Notes: a model not told the origin generated them from the sequence alone. A stretch of DNA of 64,000 nucleotides from Alnus glutinosa (GCF_958979055.1 NC_084896.1:22933501-22997500), one strand, 5' to 3'. Counted from the stretch's first letter, positions 33,541-45,637 are shown. Made by a program: numbers and translations.

Positions 33541-34161
33541 GTTCGTGTCATGTAATCTGACTCATTATCGGGCCGTGTTCGGGTTTAATGTTATGATCCG
33601 ATTAATAATCAGGTCGGTTCGTGTTGGACTCGATTGTGTTATCGGGTCAGTCAGGTTGACACGAACCCAACCCGCTGACCCATATTGCCAAACCTATCCG
33701 TTCCTAGCCTCCATCCACACATTTAACCTAACTATACCATCAGTTATGCATTCTAGTTCAGTAGTCAACACTCCTACCCAAACCTGAATCACTACACATA
33801 GTTAGCCAGTTAGGTTCGCTTAATTGTTGTCTCCCAAGGATTTCTCTACCACAGAAATCTAGGCTAAAGCAGTTGCTTGCATTCACCATAGACAAAACAA
33901 TCAGCAAATATAGCAGCAATTTAGCCAGAAAACTCAAGCTAAAAACTCCTTACTTCACATCTACTTTCTAGACATATAAAACTTACATTTCCCCCAAACC
34001 CAACGTGCTTTTCCCTTTCCGCCAAAACACTATAAACCAAAACAAAAGCACTAAACAAAACAAGCTACATCATACTTCCCAGTAATTTTTGCTACAAAAA
34101 GAAGGAAGTGAGGATATTGGGGCAAATTTACAAACACCTATCAAGCACCTAATGCTGGGGT

Positions 34162-34644
34162 CTAATCTTCTCCTCCATCACCTCCATCATCATCTTGAAC
34201 ACGATCATCTTTCCCATCGCCTTCATACCCACCTCCCAAGTCACAAACCCTTTCCCACACTTCCTCCGGAACCGGCAAAACCGACAGCCTCGGCTGCCTA
34301 AACAGAGCGAAACCATTCAACCCACGATCCCCCTTCATCTCCTTCAAGTCTACCGGGCTCCTCATCTCCCCGACTTCCTTCACATCCACTGCACCACCGC
34401 CAGCATCCCCGTCACCATACCACTCTTTCACGACGGTCACCACGCCGACGACGCGGCGGGCCTTGGCGCCGGAGTGGTAGAAGAAGCAGAGGTCGGTGAG
34501 CTTCATGGACTTGAGGTGTTTCTGGGCTTGCTTGTTCTTGACACCGTCCCACTTGGTCACGCCTCCGTTGGCTGCTTGGTCCTCCCACGACCACTCTCCT
34601 GGCTCCGTCTTCAAAAGCCAGTACTGCTTGCCTTCGTTGCCCAT
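34162..34644 (-). CDS. EVE domain protein (thymocyte nuclear protein 1-like)
   Basis: Intronless frame of 160 aa from ATG at 34644. The EVE domain spans almost all of it: YWLLKTEPGEWSWEDQ (residues 8-23), WDGVKNKQAQKHLKSMKL, DLCFFYHSGAKARRVVGVVT, and GFALFRQPRLSVLPVPEEVW near 117-136. The tail is Asp/Gly-rich (DDRVQDDDGGDGGED), in line with plant homologues. EVE domains share the PUA/YTH fold and are thought to bind modified bases in nucleic acid; the plant protein's substrate is not known to me. A GC-rich coding sequence in AT-rich surroundings. The antisense frame at 34195-34752 is a shadow. The next 3' region down to 33710 is plausible UTR. Confidence 0.93.
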   Translation of the reverse strand: MGNEGKQYWLLKTEPGEWSWEDQAANGGVTKWDGVKNKQAQKHLKSMKLTDLCFFYHSGAKARRVVGVVTVVKEWYGDGDAGGGAVDVKEVGEMRSPVDLKEMKGDRGLNGFALFRQPRLSVLPVPEEVWERVCDLGGGYEGDGKDDRVQDDDGGDGGED

Positions 34645-34855
34645 TGTTCACAGCTTGTTCTGAGGTTCAGGATTCGGTGGTACTTGTGCGGTGAGTTAAT
34701 ATGGCGGGAGAATATCGCTTTTGGCGCCAGAAGGTACGGGCCATCGGTGTAGATGTTTGAGTTGGGCCTTGTTCCTATGGATTAGGAAGGAAGGGCGTGT
34801 CGGATTAAATTGGCCCATAATTTTTGGGAGGATTTATTGGGCCGAAAAGACACTA

Positions 34856-35180
34856 AGGCCTGAGTAGTTCGGACAATTTTTTACGTGACCAATAAATCCA
34901 ATACGAATCCAATATGAAATTATCAAGTTAAGATTGAGAGTTTGAACTGTTTAATTAAATGGGTTGAATTAGAGTTGACCTATATAATCCTATACCAATG
35001 TCTCAACACGATCTGAACTTGACACCCGACATTTAGAATTAGAAATTTTTAGCATAAACTGTGAATTAAACACAAAATTAACAGGTTATGGTTGAGAAGT
35101 TTTACCCGTTTAATTGAATTGGTCATATTAAGGTTGACCAACGAATATAAATTTTCTACAAATCGGGTTGGAGGAATTAG
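34856..35180. repeat. Degenerate hAT-like repeat (same family as 44518-44813)
   Basis: AATATGAAATTATCAAGTTA, TTTAATTAAATGGGTTGAAT, TTGACCTATATAATCCTATA and a CTCAACACGATCTGAACTTG block occur in the same order at 44560-44790, where the element has clearer ends. Confidence 0.55.
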
Positions 35181-35378
35181 GTTTTATGAATTTCTCCAAC
35201 TCAGTTTTTAAAAGTGTCATGAATTCTTTGAGCATATGAGTTTTTATTGTGCAGGAGCATAGACACTTAGAGGGTAGGGGTTCCATGGCCCCCCCAAAAA
35301 TAAAATTTCAAAACCCTTGAAAAAAAATTATTTTTTAAAGGATAATCATATGATGGCCCCGGCAAAAATGAAATTCAA

Positions 35379-35392
35379 CCCCCCCCCCCCCC
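35379..35392. repeat. C14 homopolymer
   Basis: An uninterrupted C run followed by an A run; a C7 run lies nearby at 35290. Confidence 0.9.
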
Positions 35393-35399
35393 AAAAAAA

Positions 35400-38090
35400 A
35401 AATTACTCTACTAGTAAAAACTTGATTACGTAGTAGAATAAAATATGAGTTTCTAGCCGACCATTTGCTAGTTTATATTAAGAAAGAAATATCTAAGGAT
35501 TTCACTACAGAAATAATAAAAGATGAATTTTATTCCATTGAAGACCGTTGTTGAGCACAATTCGAAGGATATACAAAGTTATTTTTTGGATTTTATTATT
35601 ATTATTATTATTATTTACATGTCTACTGCAAACTAGAACACTTTTGTATTCGTAAGAAGTCAAGTTTAAGGCTTGTCTGCCTTATTTTACACGTGAGCAT
35701 ATATAAAAAGACTATATATATATATATAGTTCGGATTCCAACCAAAAAATTCCTGACTTCGTCCGTGTGCGGTGACAATTTTAAAAGTGTCATGTAGATA
35801 TAATCCACGGCCTGCTTTTTCTTTTCTTTTTTCTTTTTGAAAAAAAACAAAAAAAAACAAAAAAGTCCACAAATGCAATGGGAGGTTTCAAGGGAGGTTG
35901 AGACATAGCCCAATGGATAGGCCAGCCACAGAACTAGAAAATCCGCTGCAGAAAGTTCCAGAGAAACCGACTTTGTCAACTCCGGCCAATGGAATTTGGA
36001 AATGTACGGTCTAGACGTAATCCCCATATTTTCAAATTTAATTACTAATTAAATGAATTTGGAATCCCCAAATGTGAAATGTCAAGGCAGTAATGAAGAA
36101 ATTCTGCAGCCTTTGATTTGTCAACATTATTAATTACATATATATATATAGATAAAGTCAGCCAACAGGCAACCACCACTCGCCATTGTTGTCGTAATCA
36201 TGGATACAGAGGATGGCGCCCTTGGTGCTTTTGCTGATATATTCGTGGAAATGCCGCCGAATAAAGACACCAATAATGACTTTCATTTTTGGTCATATAT
36301 GGTCCACACGATCGATAGGCTACCATTTTGTGTTCCAGAGAGAATGATTCATGGATGCCATTATGACCATTCCCACTTGGGGCATTAACTCTTAGAAGGT
36401 CTTACCCTAAATCTATCTAGACATTGAATTTTTTGAGCTTTGCATACTTTATAGATGGGAGGGAGGGAGGGATATGGTGGAAATATTGCAGCAGGAAACG
36501 TCAGCTCATTGAGCCAGCTTTGACCCATGGGGAAGTTCTTAATTAGTTTGTACTTGCTGAAGAACCAATGTTTTGAAGGGTATAGACGGTAGGGGCCGCA
36601 AGCGTTGATATAAATATTGAATACAACTCATTTTTGAAAACCGACTTGTAATAGAAGGGTATCCAAGAGTTTCTTATATACACATGATTAAGATTATACT
36701 TAAGATGTGCATGACACTTGATTAGGATCGTAACATATATACTACCACGCTTTGCAGCCGAACTCCACATTGTCGCTCACTCTATCGATACTGATCTGAT
36801 GATGATAGCCATTTCTCTTTTGAGGGCTTCATCTATCTATTAGTATTCAATGACTTGATATTATGCTCATACATAATATCAAACAGTTTAATTTATCACA
36901 TAAGTTGCTCTCTCTGTGACTCAACTATAAAGACGTAACCTATTCGATCTCATATTAGACACTCGACAAGGTAGTTGTTTCTAATACCAAATTATACAAA
37001 CATCGAGTAGAACTCACATTTAAAAATCAATTTACAAGAAAAAAGTATTCAAAAATTTATATACAAATGAATAAAATTATACTAAAAATATGTGGGCGTA
37101 AGGAGCCGTAAGCACACCCTTAATTGGAGTAGGTTCAGCCAAAGCTAAACCTAACCCCACTAAAATTGTAGTTAAGGCAGTGGACAACAATACTCCTAGG
37201 CGGCAAGGTGATTGAATGGTAAAGTTGTGATCATGCCAACGTATGTGGATGTGGTGCTTGGGTTTTCAACCAAAGGTGGGGGGAACCATGAGTTGAGTAC
37301 TTGAGTTGGTGGGTCTTTATGATGCATCCTGTCATTTTCTAGACATTGGGTTGCATTGTGGTCATTGGGTAGTGAAACCTCCCAATATGGGTGCATAATT
37401 ATTACATAAAATGTATGCATGCACCTTCTTGTATGTAGCTAAGGAAAGGCTACAAAGGGGCAACCATAGTCTTCTCAAAAACAGTAGATGTTAATTTCCT
37501 GCAGAAATTTCCCATTGAAGCCCATCTTAGGATGTTCATTTGGTAATGTTTTGCACAAAGCTCAAGACACATGGGTGGTAATAATGGTAGAAGATCAATT
37601 ATTAGAACATTTTGCAAATCCCAAGTAGACAAAATGACAAGGCACACATACAACAATGTGTGCTTAATTTTGTCATATTTTTAGGCCACACTCCTGCCTT
37701 TATGATCGACTGTGTGAGCATTTCTTTGTTTAAAGAAAGAATTTTCTTTCTGGAACAAAGGGATTGAGCTCAATGCCGACAATGAAATTACGGAGGAAAT
37801 TAAAGTTAATAAAAATAATAGGCTAGAGGAAAGGAAACAAGAATAGATAGAATATAAGTCAATCTTGATTGGATTTTATTTGTTTAATAAGATGGAGAAA
37901 GTCGCTATCTAATAAATTTTTATGTTTTCTTGTGCCACAAAACTCCATAATCAATTAATATCCCACGCCTAGATTGTTGACTACACAGTAATTTCCATTT
38001 CAATTTTCAACTAATATAATTGTGGGATAAGGTAATTAAACAACCATAAACACACATTACTCAAAAAATTAAGAACTTGACTATATATTT
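35400..38090. other. Gene-poor stretch
   Basis: Contains (ATT)n at 35595-35612 and AT runs (35712-35729, 36139-36150). A 62-codon frame at 36200-36388, MDTEDGALGAFADIFVEMPP..., follows a TATATATATA box at about 36140, but I do not recognise it and it lacks independent support. Nothing else was identified. Confidence 0.45.
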
Positions 38091-38105
38091 TTTTTTTTTT
38101 TAAGG

Positions 38106-38345
38106 ATATTTGGCTATCCTTGTCTTAGTTATATCTAGTCTGCTTGGAGCAGAACTGCTCTTTAATTATTTTTGTACATGGATTAGCGGAAGATGAAAGT
38201 TATAGATAGTAGTTTATTGTAAGAACTTTGTTTTTATCAATAACTATGTAACCTCATAACATGTGGTTATGATTTTGCAGAACTTTATACTTTGTGATGT
38301 AAGAACTTTATGCTCGTGAGCTTTGATCGATGGTTCAAAAAACAA
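38106..38345 (+). mobile_element. Non-LTR 3' end, second copy of the 8314-9052 family
   Basis: Shares TAGTCTGCTTGGAGCAGAAC..., GGAAGATGAAAGTTATAGAT and GATTTTGCAGAACTTTATAC in the same order as 8600-9010. It ends in an A-rich tail at 38335-38350. Confidence 0.7.
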
Positions 38346-38362
38346 AAAAGTTTCTATATATG

Positions 38363-38644
38363 TAAAGTTATTGATAAGAAGAAATGAATGAATTGCAGTG
38401 GGAGACTTATGTATGTATAGCAACTGCTGCTAAGGGTTTGATGGCACCCGGATGGAGTTTTGGCTTGAACATGTATAAAATATTAATTAAATGATTAAAT
38501 ATATAAAGTTATTGATAAGAAGAAATGAATGAATTGCAGTGGGAGACTCATGTATGTATAGCAACTGCTGCTAAGGGTTTGGTGGCACCCGGATGGAGTT
38601 TTGGCTTGAACATGTATAAAATATTAATTAAATGATTAAATATA
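38363..38644. repeat. Tandem duplication, 2 x 141 bp, near-identical
   Basis: Units 38363-38503 and 38504-38644 both run TAAAGTTATTGATAAGAAGA ... GGCACCCGGATGGAGTTTTG ... ATGATTAAATATA, differing at two or so sites. Not related to known coding sequence. Confidence 0.95.
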
Positions 38645-39367
38645 TAATTTCTTATTAGCTCAAACTTTTTGAAACAACTCATGACTTAGCACGCGGCATG
38701 TTCTTAGTATAAGATTACATTATTTTTCAGATTTTATTGAAATCTTGGTTAAGTAGTCTCAATTATATGGTAGATAAGTTGGTCAGACTATATATATGAT
38801 TCATTGATTCAATGAAGGTCCGTAATGTACAAAACAAGTCATATCAAGATTCTATTATTAAATGGAAGAAACTTGTTATTGAATTGGGATATACAATAAT
38901 TATATGTATAAATTACTAACAATTTAAATAGTTAATGTGTAAAAGCTCATATAAAACTTACCTGGAGGTGCATGGTTCAACAACCGAAAATTTATTTAAG
39001 CAGATAAATCCTACTTGAAGGCTTCATCCGTGATCATACATGAAGCCTTTTGGTTTTAGGTTAATTAATTTAGATCATCAATTTTGATGCTATCCCTCTC
39101 TCCTTCTCTCTAAATTTGCAAGTTAATTTATAACCATGAGGGCCTTTAAATTAAAAAGAATCTTAAAGAGAAATCTCCAAAGTGTCTCTACCATAATTTA
39201 GACTGAAAGAACTAGATAATCTCTATATATAAGACAATGATAAACTAAGCTCTAAGCTCTTGAAAGAGAGCCTAAATATGGCAGCTATTACTTACAAATG
39301 AAATTACAGGGTATTATAATAACCCAGAAATGATACTAAATAATATATATATATAGTATGATGGATT

Positions 39368-39745
39368 TCATGGCTTATGCTTCTGCGTGTAGATATAGTC
39401 GAGATGAGCAGCAAGTGTTCTTCTCTGTAAGCACTCTTCTTCCCCAACTCCTTCACAGCTCTCCTCTTCCATTACCTTCTCTGCTTCAGCATCCTTCAGA
39501 AAACAGATATCAAATACGTTAAAGAGAAACTAAAGTTGGTTATTTGGAAGCTAAGAAATGAAATAATATGATCAGGAATCAGGATTGATCAGGAATTGAA
39601 GCTTAATTATATATGTACGTACCACGTGTTGGGTTTTCATCGGAGTGGCGTCAGAAAATACGGGCTCCGGCCGGGCGGTGGCACAGGTTAGTGTGTAGAA
39701 GAGGAGGAGGGCTACCATGCAAAGGGTGCTGACCTTGGACGACAT
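39368..39745 (-). CDS. PSK: Phytosulfokine (PSK) precursor
   Basis: Two exons, 39745-39623 and 39493-39368 (intron GT..AG, phase 0), give 82 aa. A signal peptide covers roughly residues 1-24 ([20 protein letters not shown] then CATA). The acidic propeptide follows, with [20 protein letters not shown]. The mature pentapeptide YIYTQ is at residues 74-78 (39397-39383), preceded by Asp, as required for tyrosylprotein sulfotransferase recognition, and followed by KHKP. The cysteine pair and RR before the peptide fit the family. PSK is a secreted disulfated peptide perceived by PSKR receptor kinases and promotes cell growth and dampens some defences. An in-frame ATG also lies at 39784, but a TATAAATT box starts only about 30 bp upstream of it (39813-39820), so 39745 is the better start. 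Confidence 0.95.
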
Positions 39746-39812
39746 TTTCTTTGTCTCTAGAACTGTCAAAGGCACACGAGACATGGAAAGGGGGGACTGT
39801 GTTGGCTGAATT

Positions 39813-39820
39813 TATAGAGA
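39813..39820 (-). promoter_or_regulatory. TATA box of the PSK precursor gene
   Basis: In transcript sense CTCTCTATAAATTCAGCC; TATAAATT lies about 70 bp upstream of the chosen ATG. Transcription would begin near 39785. Confidence 0.6.
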
Positions 39821-40370
39821 GATCGTGAGGAATGATCAGGGGCAAAGATGGAATTACCAAGACTCAGATTTTCACTCTACTTATTTAATTAAATATATAT
39901 ATATATATGTAATTATAAGTAAAAAAGAAAAAATAAATAAACAAAGGGAAGGTTCGTACGTAAAAGAACGTTGAACGGTTGGCCTCGTTGAAAATTATGA
40001 AAAATTCTAGAAGTATGAAATTCTTTCCTTTTCTTTTTATTTACATTTTCTAAATCAACTCCATTTATCAAGACACAGAGAAAAAATGTTATGCGAAATA
40101 CCCACTAAGCTCGCCAGCATCTCAATCTCCTTTTCCAATCAGGTTATTTCGTAATTAAAGTTCATCGCAATGCTAATTAGTTTGCAGATAACCCTATTAG
40201 ATGGTTTCTCTACTGACCAAAGTAAAAGCATTCTCATTTCTTCTCTACCTTCTGTGATTTCGGTTCCTAGTACTAATTAACGACATCAACAGTCCCTTCC
40301 CATTCTTTATTTGCTTGTTTATGTTGTTTTGTGTTGATACAAGTTGACTGTAGCACCACATCGGGTTAAG

Positions 40371-40459
40371 GAGAAATGATTGAAGGGGGAGTTCTTGAAT
40401 AAAATTGCCTATTTTATTCAAAAGGGAGGCCCGTTAAAGGTCTCCCTCAATCATTTTTC
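40371..40459. mobile_element. Short foldback MITE, near 9-bp duplication
   Basis: GAGAAATGATTGAAGGGGGA on the left pairs with the right end reverse complemented (GAAAAATGATTGAGGGAGAC). Flanks CGGGTTAAG and TTGGTTAAG match at 7 of 9. The GAGAAATGATT end resembles the 4838/6418 family. Confidence 0.75.
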
Positions 40460-40469
40460 TTGGTTAAGA

Positions 40470-42280
40470 ACACCTACAAAGACAAACAAAAGATAGACAT
40501 AAATGACTCGTAAGAAGTCGCGAGCAGTGCTAGACACTCTGAAACTTGAGTTAGTAAGGGTGTGTGTACCTCCGACTTCGGGTTTCTTTTTTTTATCTCG
40601 TTTATTGGACTATCATAAATATGAGAAGTGTATGCAAGATATGGTAGATATTGAAGGTCACCAGTCTGGTATGTAAGGTGACAAGTCATAGCAAAGATCT
40701 TTCATTCTGAATATACCTTATTGATCTCCTTATATTGCCAATCCTTCCTTTTAGGTACCGGATTCGGAATAAGCAAATTAAGCTGCTAAAAGGGGAAATG
40801 TTTTTCCTTACATAGTCGTTTTTCATGTATGCGACCGTCAACTAGAATATCGTCGGTTAGGGTACAATCAGACAGTGATCAATGATCTCCTGATTGGAGG
40901 TTCATCCTCTAGTGGGACGTTCGAGGGGTTCGTGTCAACGAGACGCTCAGTCTTTGCCAAGGGACAGGAGGCCTCAATGGGGCCGTGAGCCCATAGGCTT
41001 AGGTGAGCCTCTAATGGACTTACGATATTTAATATATATAAAAAGAAACAAACAAAAAAGGTGTTTGGGTGTTGGCTACTTTTAAATATTCAAGTGCAGG
41101 TTCACGAACTCAACTTTCCAGAGCAATTACTTGGTTCCAAAGTATTGGTGTATGTCTAAAAGACTCCAACTTTCTAACCTTTTGGGTGTAATCATGGACA
41201 AGAGCGCACTCTTTGAATTGTTAAATCACCATTAGTGTGCAACAAAATATGATTTTCCATCACGCCAAATGAAACAAAGGGATTTAGATTTAGTGGAATA
41301 GGATCATGCTTGGAATGTACTTGTTTTGGGATACATTATCAACGCCATTTTTATTTGGTCCTCTTGCCAAACTTCTGGCATGTTTAACAGTACCCACGTT
41401 CACATGCAGAGATATGTATATGATTATTGAAATACCCAAGATGGCAAATGCAGTACTCAAGCTAATTAATTATATATGGGACTCATAAAAATATTTAAAG
41501 AGGGTGTGAAAGGAATTAGAGTCCATAATTTGGATCAAAATTAATTTGCTCACGGGTGTGACACCCTTTTAAGTAAATTAGACAAACAATCATGAGGTGC
41601 ATCAAATTCAGGGAACATGGTTGTGATGCCCAATTATGATGATTTTGGATTAATTACCCATAATGAAAACATTATCATGATCTTTGGCATGCATGGTATG
41701 GTGGAGTTATATATATAAGAGTCAGTGGACCTCAAGCCTGGAGATGAGATTGGTCCCTTTAATTGATGGATTTTTGTTCATAATTGATCTTAATTCATTC
41801 TCTTTGAAGAAGAAGGGGTGAAGGGACCAACATTTGCAACTTTAAAGCATTGAAAAAAGAGCACAAAGAATGGATCTTCTTTACGCATTAATTAATGGTT
41901 TCTGGTGGGGTTGGTGCCTTAAAAGTTAAAATGAGAAAAGTAAGGAAAAATAAATAAATAAATAAATAATCGACAATCTTGTTGGCCATGAAAGAAGCTT
42001 CTATGGTCAGCTTCTCATTTTACAACTTTAGGGCCAATTTCAGCTCCCTATGTATCCACTTTTTCTACCTTCACGGGTTTCTTCCTTGAATGACAACCTT
42101 GTTCCTTGCCGTTTTTGCCATTAAAAATGCAGTTGGTACAGGTGGCAAGATTGTTGTTTGTCAAATAAGATCGTGTGGCTCATATAAGAATAGCTACAAT
42201 GTGTCTTTCTCGTCTGCTTGTATTAAATTTAAAAATAAAAAAATTAAATTAAAATCGTGTGGCTCAATATTATGCCAGCT
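40470..42280. other. Gene-free stretch with unassigned repeat-like DNA
   Basis: The block 40740-41030 (CCTCTAGTGGGACGTTCGAG, GACGCTCAGTCTTTGCCAAG) is unusually GC-rich for the region and could be an old retroelement piece, but no domain or paired end was found. Confidence 0.4.
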
Positions 42281-42287
42281 CAACTAG

Positions 42288-42383
42288 GAAGAAGCCGATC
42301 ATTTATAGGTGAAGGGTAAAATTGTCTTTTCACATTTTGTTTGATAGTTTTGCCCTTCATTTATAAAGGATCGGCTCCTCTTC
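42288..42383. mobile_element. Hairpin MITE with GAAGAAGCCGATC ends
   Basis: Left GAAGAAGCCGATCATTTATA and right end reverse complemented GAAGAGGAGCCGATCCTTTA, then TGAAGGGTAAAA / TGAAGGGCAAAA. The whole 96 bp folds back. Confidence 0.75.
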
Positions 42384-42409
42384 AGTTGATTTTAACTTGA
42401 GAGCTATGC

Positions 42410-42485
42410 TATTTTTTACATTCATTTATCACTCACATCATACTGACTAATATAACGTATTTTAAGTGACTTTTTATGTCAGTTA
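42410..42485. repeat. Partial copy of the 16988 MITE family
   Basis: GCTATGCTATTTTTTACATT, ATTTATCACTCACATCATAC and CGTATTTTAAGTGACTTTTT match the left half of 16988-17141; the right half is missing. Confidence 0.6.
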
Positions 42486-42959
42486 ATGTTGCTTGACTGA
42501 GCGTGAGTCGAGCAAATCTGCATAAAGTGCAAGTTTCGAACCAAATTTCAAATCCGACTCAACTACTATCAATTACGATCCAAATGACGATTTGCCAACT
42601 TGAATGCAAAACCTAACAGAGAATTAAGACTTTTCTAGAAATTTGGATGGAGAATTATTTTCAAGAAAAGGAATCATGAAGGAAAAAAGATAGTCACGAT
42701 TGATAGTCTTGCTCCTATTGCACAATAAAAACAGGTTAATATGAAGTCTTGCTCTCTCTTTTTTCCCCCACTTTTCTTAAAGGGATGTAACTTTTGAGAT
42801 AAGGTTGAAAGAAGTGGGTACTTCTCTTTTTCTTTTTTATTAATTTATTAATTAATTCAATTATTCCTAACAAACATAATAATAAGTTGGTTCCAGCGAC
42901 TAAATAACACAATGTGCTAATGTACTAAAACATAATTTTTCCTTTGGTAATTGTGGATT

Positions 42960-43582
42960 TAAGGTTAACGAAACGGGTTATCGTATCAGGTTCAAGTCGA
43001 TTCGGTTGACCCGTTAACTCGTTTAGGCCACCTGAACCCAACACGATTAGTTAAACGGGTTGAGACACAAAACCTGTGAAAAGTTCGTGGGCTCATTGAT
43101 ACTCTCAAAAGACGTCTTAATAGAACATGAGACATCATGGTTTATAAAGTGCACAGGTGAGAAAAATCTTAGTCATGTGGGACACTTTAACACTCCTCCT
43201 CACGTGTGACAACTAATGGCCAAACACGTGGACAACAACAGGAGAGAAAGGCTCATCATAATTATCGCAAGAAACATGTGGTTCTGATACCATATAAAAT
43301 GTCAATAGCTCCATTGACACTCTCAAAAGACGTCTTGAGTTGGGAGGGGACACCATGGCTTATAAAGTGTTCAAGTAAAAGAAATCTTAGCAATATTGGA
43401 CACTTAAACAAAACTCGAACACAACACGTTTATAAATGTCATAATTCATAAACGGGTTTACGGGTCATAAACAGGTTGACGTGTCATAAACGAGTTGACC
43501 CGTTTAGCCTAAACCCAAACCCTATAACTTTGTATCGTGTTTGTGTCGAATTCAAAGGTCATGTCAAAAATTATCAACCCTA
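42960..43582. mobile_element. hAT-like element, same end family as 32883-33697
   Basis: Left TAAGGTTAACGAAACGGG; right end reverse complemented TAGGGTTGATAATTTTTGAC. Subterminal DNA repeats CGGGTTGACCCGTT and ACGGGTCATAAAC motifs. The middle (43090-43410) has two copies of a segment with CTCTCAAAAGACGTCTT and CATGG-TTATAAAGTG. Confidence 0.5.
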
Positions 43583-44517
43583 ATTGTAATTTGTCTTTAA
43601 CTGGGGCTCTCTCTCCTTTGTAAGGAAAAGAATTATTGGTCGTTATCATATTAAGCGTGTATAGTTGAAATTGATTAACACCAATAGCAATTAGCAAGTT
43701 GACAAATTTATAATTGGATTCTTCCAGATTCAAATTATATATATTTTCGCTTATTGCCCTTCTAGAACAAATAGATTTTTTTTTTTTTTTTTGACAAAAG
43801 CCGAGTGGAATTCGATCAAAAGTCTATTTGGCTACAATTCACAGTTAGGTTCTTGTCAATCTGAAACTACTTCACTTTATTCATATGCTATAGAGTTTCT
43901 CGCCGGCCGTCTATGAAATTGTTATATATATTCGGGGCATAAATTTTTTATAAATTGGTTTGCAGTACATTTTATACAATTCACATATAAGAATAACACG
44001 TGTCATTTAAATATGTGAAAAGTACATGCGATTAAAATAATATGTGATTCTCACATACCAAGGGACACATGTCAATCTTATATGTGGATTGTATAATATT
44101 TCCTATAAACCGGTTTGTAAGAAATTTTTGTCTATATATTCAGACATGATTTTGTAACGAGTATATTAGATAAGTCAGCCTTTGACCTTAGTAGGTTGAT
44201 GAGCTTTTAAGTTGTATTGGGTCAACCATATATAGTTGGTATGATCCATATTGTAGTGGGTTAGTAGTCGTAAAGGTTTATATAAAGAAGACCTGTAACA
44301 TGCATTTGGCCTTAGACAAAAATGAAGTGTGAACACCTTGAAATAGTCATAGAGGTCAGACACCCTCGAAATTGCCATATCTGTATTTTTCTCAGTTTAA
44401 TTCCAGAATTCTTCCGCTAATATAGATTTGATTAATGGAAGAAATTCTTTTTACCTAATTTATTTTAAAAAAAATTATGTCTTGTGAAAATAAAATAAAC
44501 AGAATTGAAAAAAATTT

Positions 44518-44813
44518 TAGAGCTGGCAATTTTTTAGACGACTTGCTAATCCAACGCAGAATTAGTGGGTTAAGATTGAGGGATTTGACCCGTTTAATTA
44601 AATAGATCGAGTTACGATTGACCTATATAGTCTTATACTGATTTTTGACACAAATTGCGAATCTGGCACGAAACCAACAAAAAATTAGCGAATTATAGTT
44701 GACGAGTCCGACTAGTTTAATTAAATTGGTCAAGTTACAGTTGATACATATAGTCTTATACTTATATATCGACATGACCTGAACTCAACACGTAAACACG
44801 AACCAACAACCCT
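44518..44813. mobile_element. hAT-like repeat with TAGAGCTGGCAATTTTT end
   Basis: Starts TAGAGCTGGCAATTTTTTAG and ends CAACAACCCTA. Inside, GTTTAATTAAAT..GATCGAGTTACGATTGA and TATAGTCTTATACT occur twice (about 44600 and 44715), an internal duplication. Confidence 0.5.
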
Positions 44814-45504
44814 ACAATTTCCTTAAAAATTTAAAAAAAATTGTCCACTTGTGAATGGGAAAGAAGCATTGGCCACAAGTTTGCATGTGGATGTATACCT
44901 GCCCGAAGAATGGGAAGTAATATTTGTAATCTATTATATTTGGGAAGAGGATGAAAATGGACCACATTCACAATGTCATTGTTGCTCCATTAATATATGG
45001 GTCTCTCTCCATCTGGGTAAGCCTACATCAGCACTTGCGTGTCTCCACGAATATCAAAATTTGAGTGGTTTTGGGCAATTGCCAATTGGCCTAAAAGATT
45101 GGAAAGGAAGAAAATGACCATTCAATATATTACTAGAAAAAGACCCATACAATCAACCAATAGCCATGAGATTTTGTGTTCAATAATATTTACAATCCCA
45201 TTTTTGTTTCGATCATCACCATCCCATTAGAATTTTTCATTAAATCCTAACGAATGAGTGTTAAAATTCTTAAAATACATCTAGTTTTTTAAGAAACGTA
45301 GATATTGGTCAGAATTTAACAGAATTTGCAAAAGAATAATGTTTCTTACACAACTCTAACTACTTTTTTTTTATGATCAACCATTAAATTTATTTTCCTA
45401 CATGTGGACCCTAAATATTTAATATATGATTGATTTTTTTTTTTTTTTTTTAAAAAAAAAGTTATTAAAATTGTGCAAAAAAAATTACTCTTTGCAAAAA
45501 TATT

Positions 45505-45607
45505 CTTTTTTTTACATGTCCACACAAGAGAGGGAGGAGAGATTCGAACTAGTGACCTCCGCTTTCTGAGGCGTGGTCCCCAGCCGATTGAGCTACCTCT
45601 TATGGAC
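45505..45607 (-). mobile_element. tRNA-derived SINE with 15-bp target duplication
   Basis: On the minus strand: GGTAGCTCAATCGGCTGGGG (A box), then GGTCACTAGTTCGAATCTC (B box), then CTCTTGTGTGGACATGTAAA and an A tail. CTTTGCAAAAATATT flanks it exactly at 45490-45504 and 45608-45622. It looks structurally complete at about 103 bp. Confidence 0.9.
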
Positions 45608-45630
45608 CTTTGCAAAAATATTTATGCCCG

Positions 45631-45637
<7 letters not shown>

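Larger units (their letters stand above)
32883..33697. mobile_element. hAT-like element carrying a receptor-kinase fragment
   Basis: Flanked by CCGTTCCT on both sides (32875-32882, 33698-33705), an 8-bp duplication. Ends are AAGGTTGACAATTTTGACAT and, reverse complemented, ATAGGTTTGGCAATATGGGT, a degenerate form of the TAGGGTTGGCAATTT end seen in many plant hAT-like elements. Subterminal DNA carries CGGGTTAACC, GTTGACACGAACCC and related motifs on both sides. A kinase gene piece lies at 33237-33540 and an L1 scrap at 32984-33002. Confidence 0.75.

Noticed and set aside
34195..34752. 185-codon plus-strand frame
   Set aside because: Antisense shadow of the GC-rich EVE-domain gene.
36200..36388. 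62-codon frame MDTEDGALGAFADIFVEMPP with an upstream TATA-like run
   Set aside because: Not recognised, no introns or similar copy to support it; the TATA-like run is a microsatellite.
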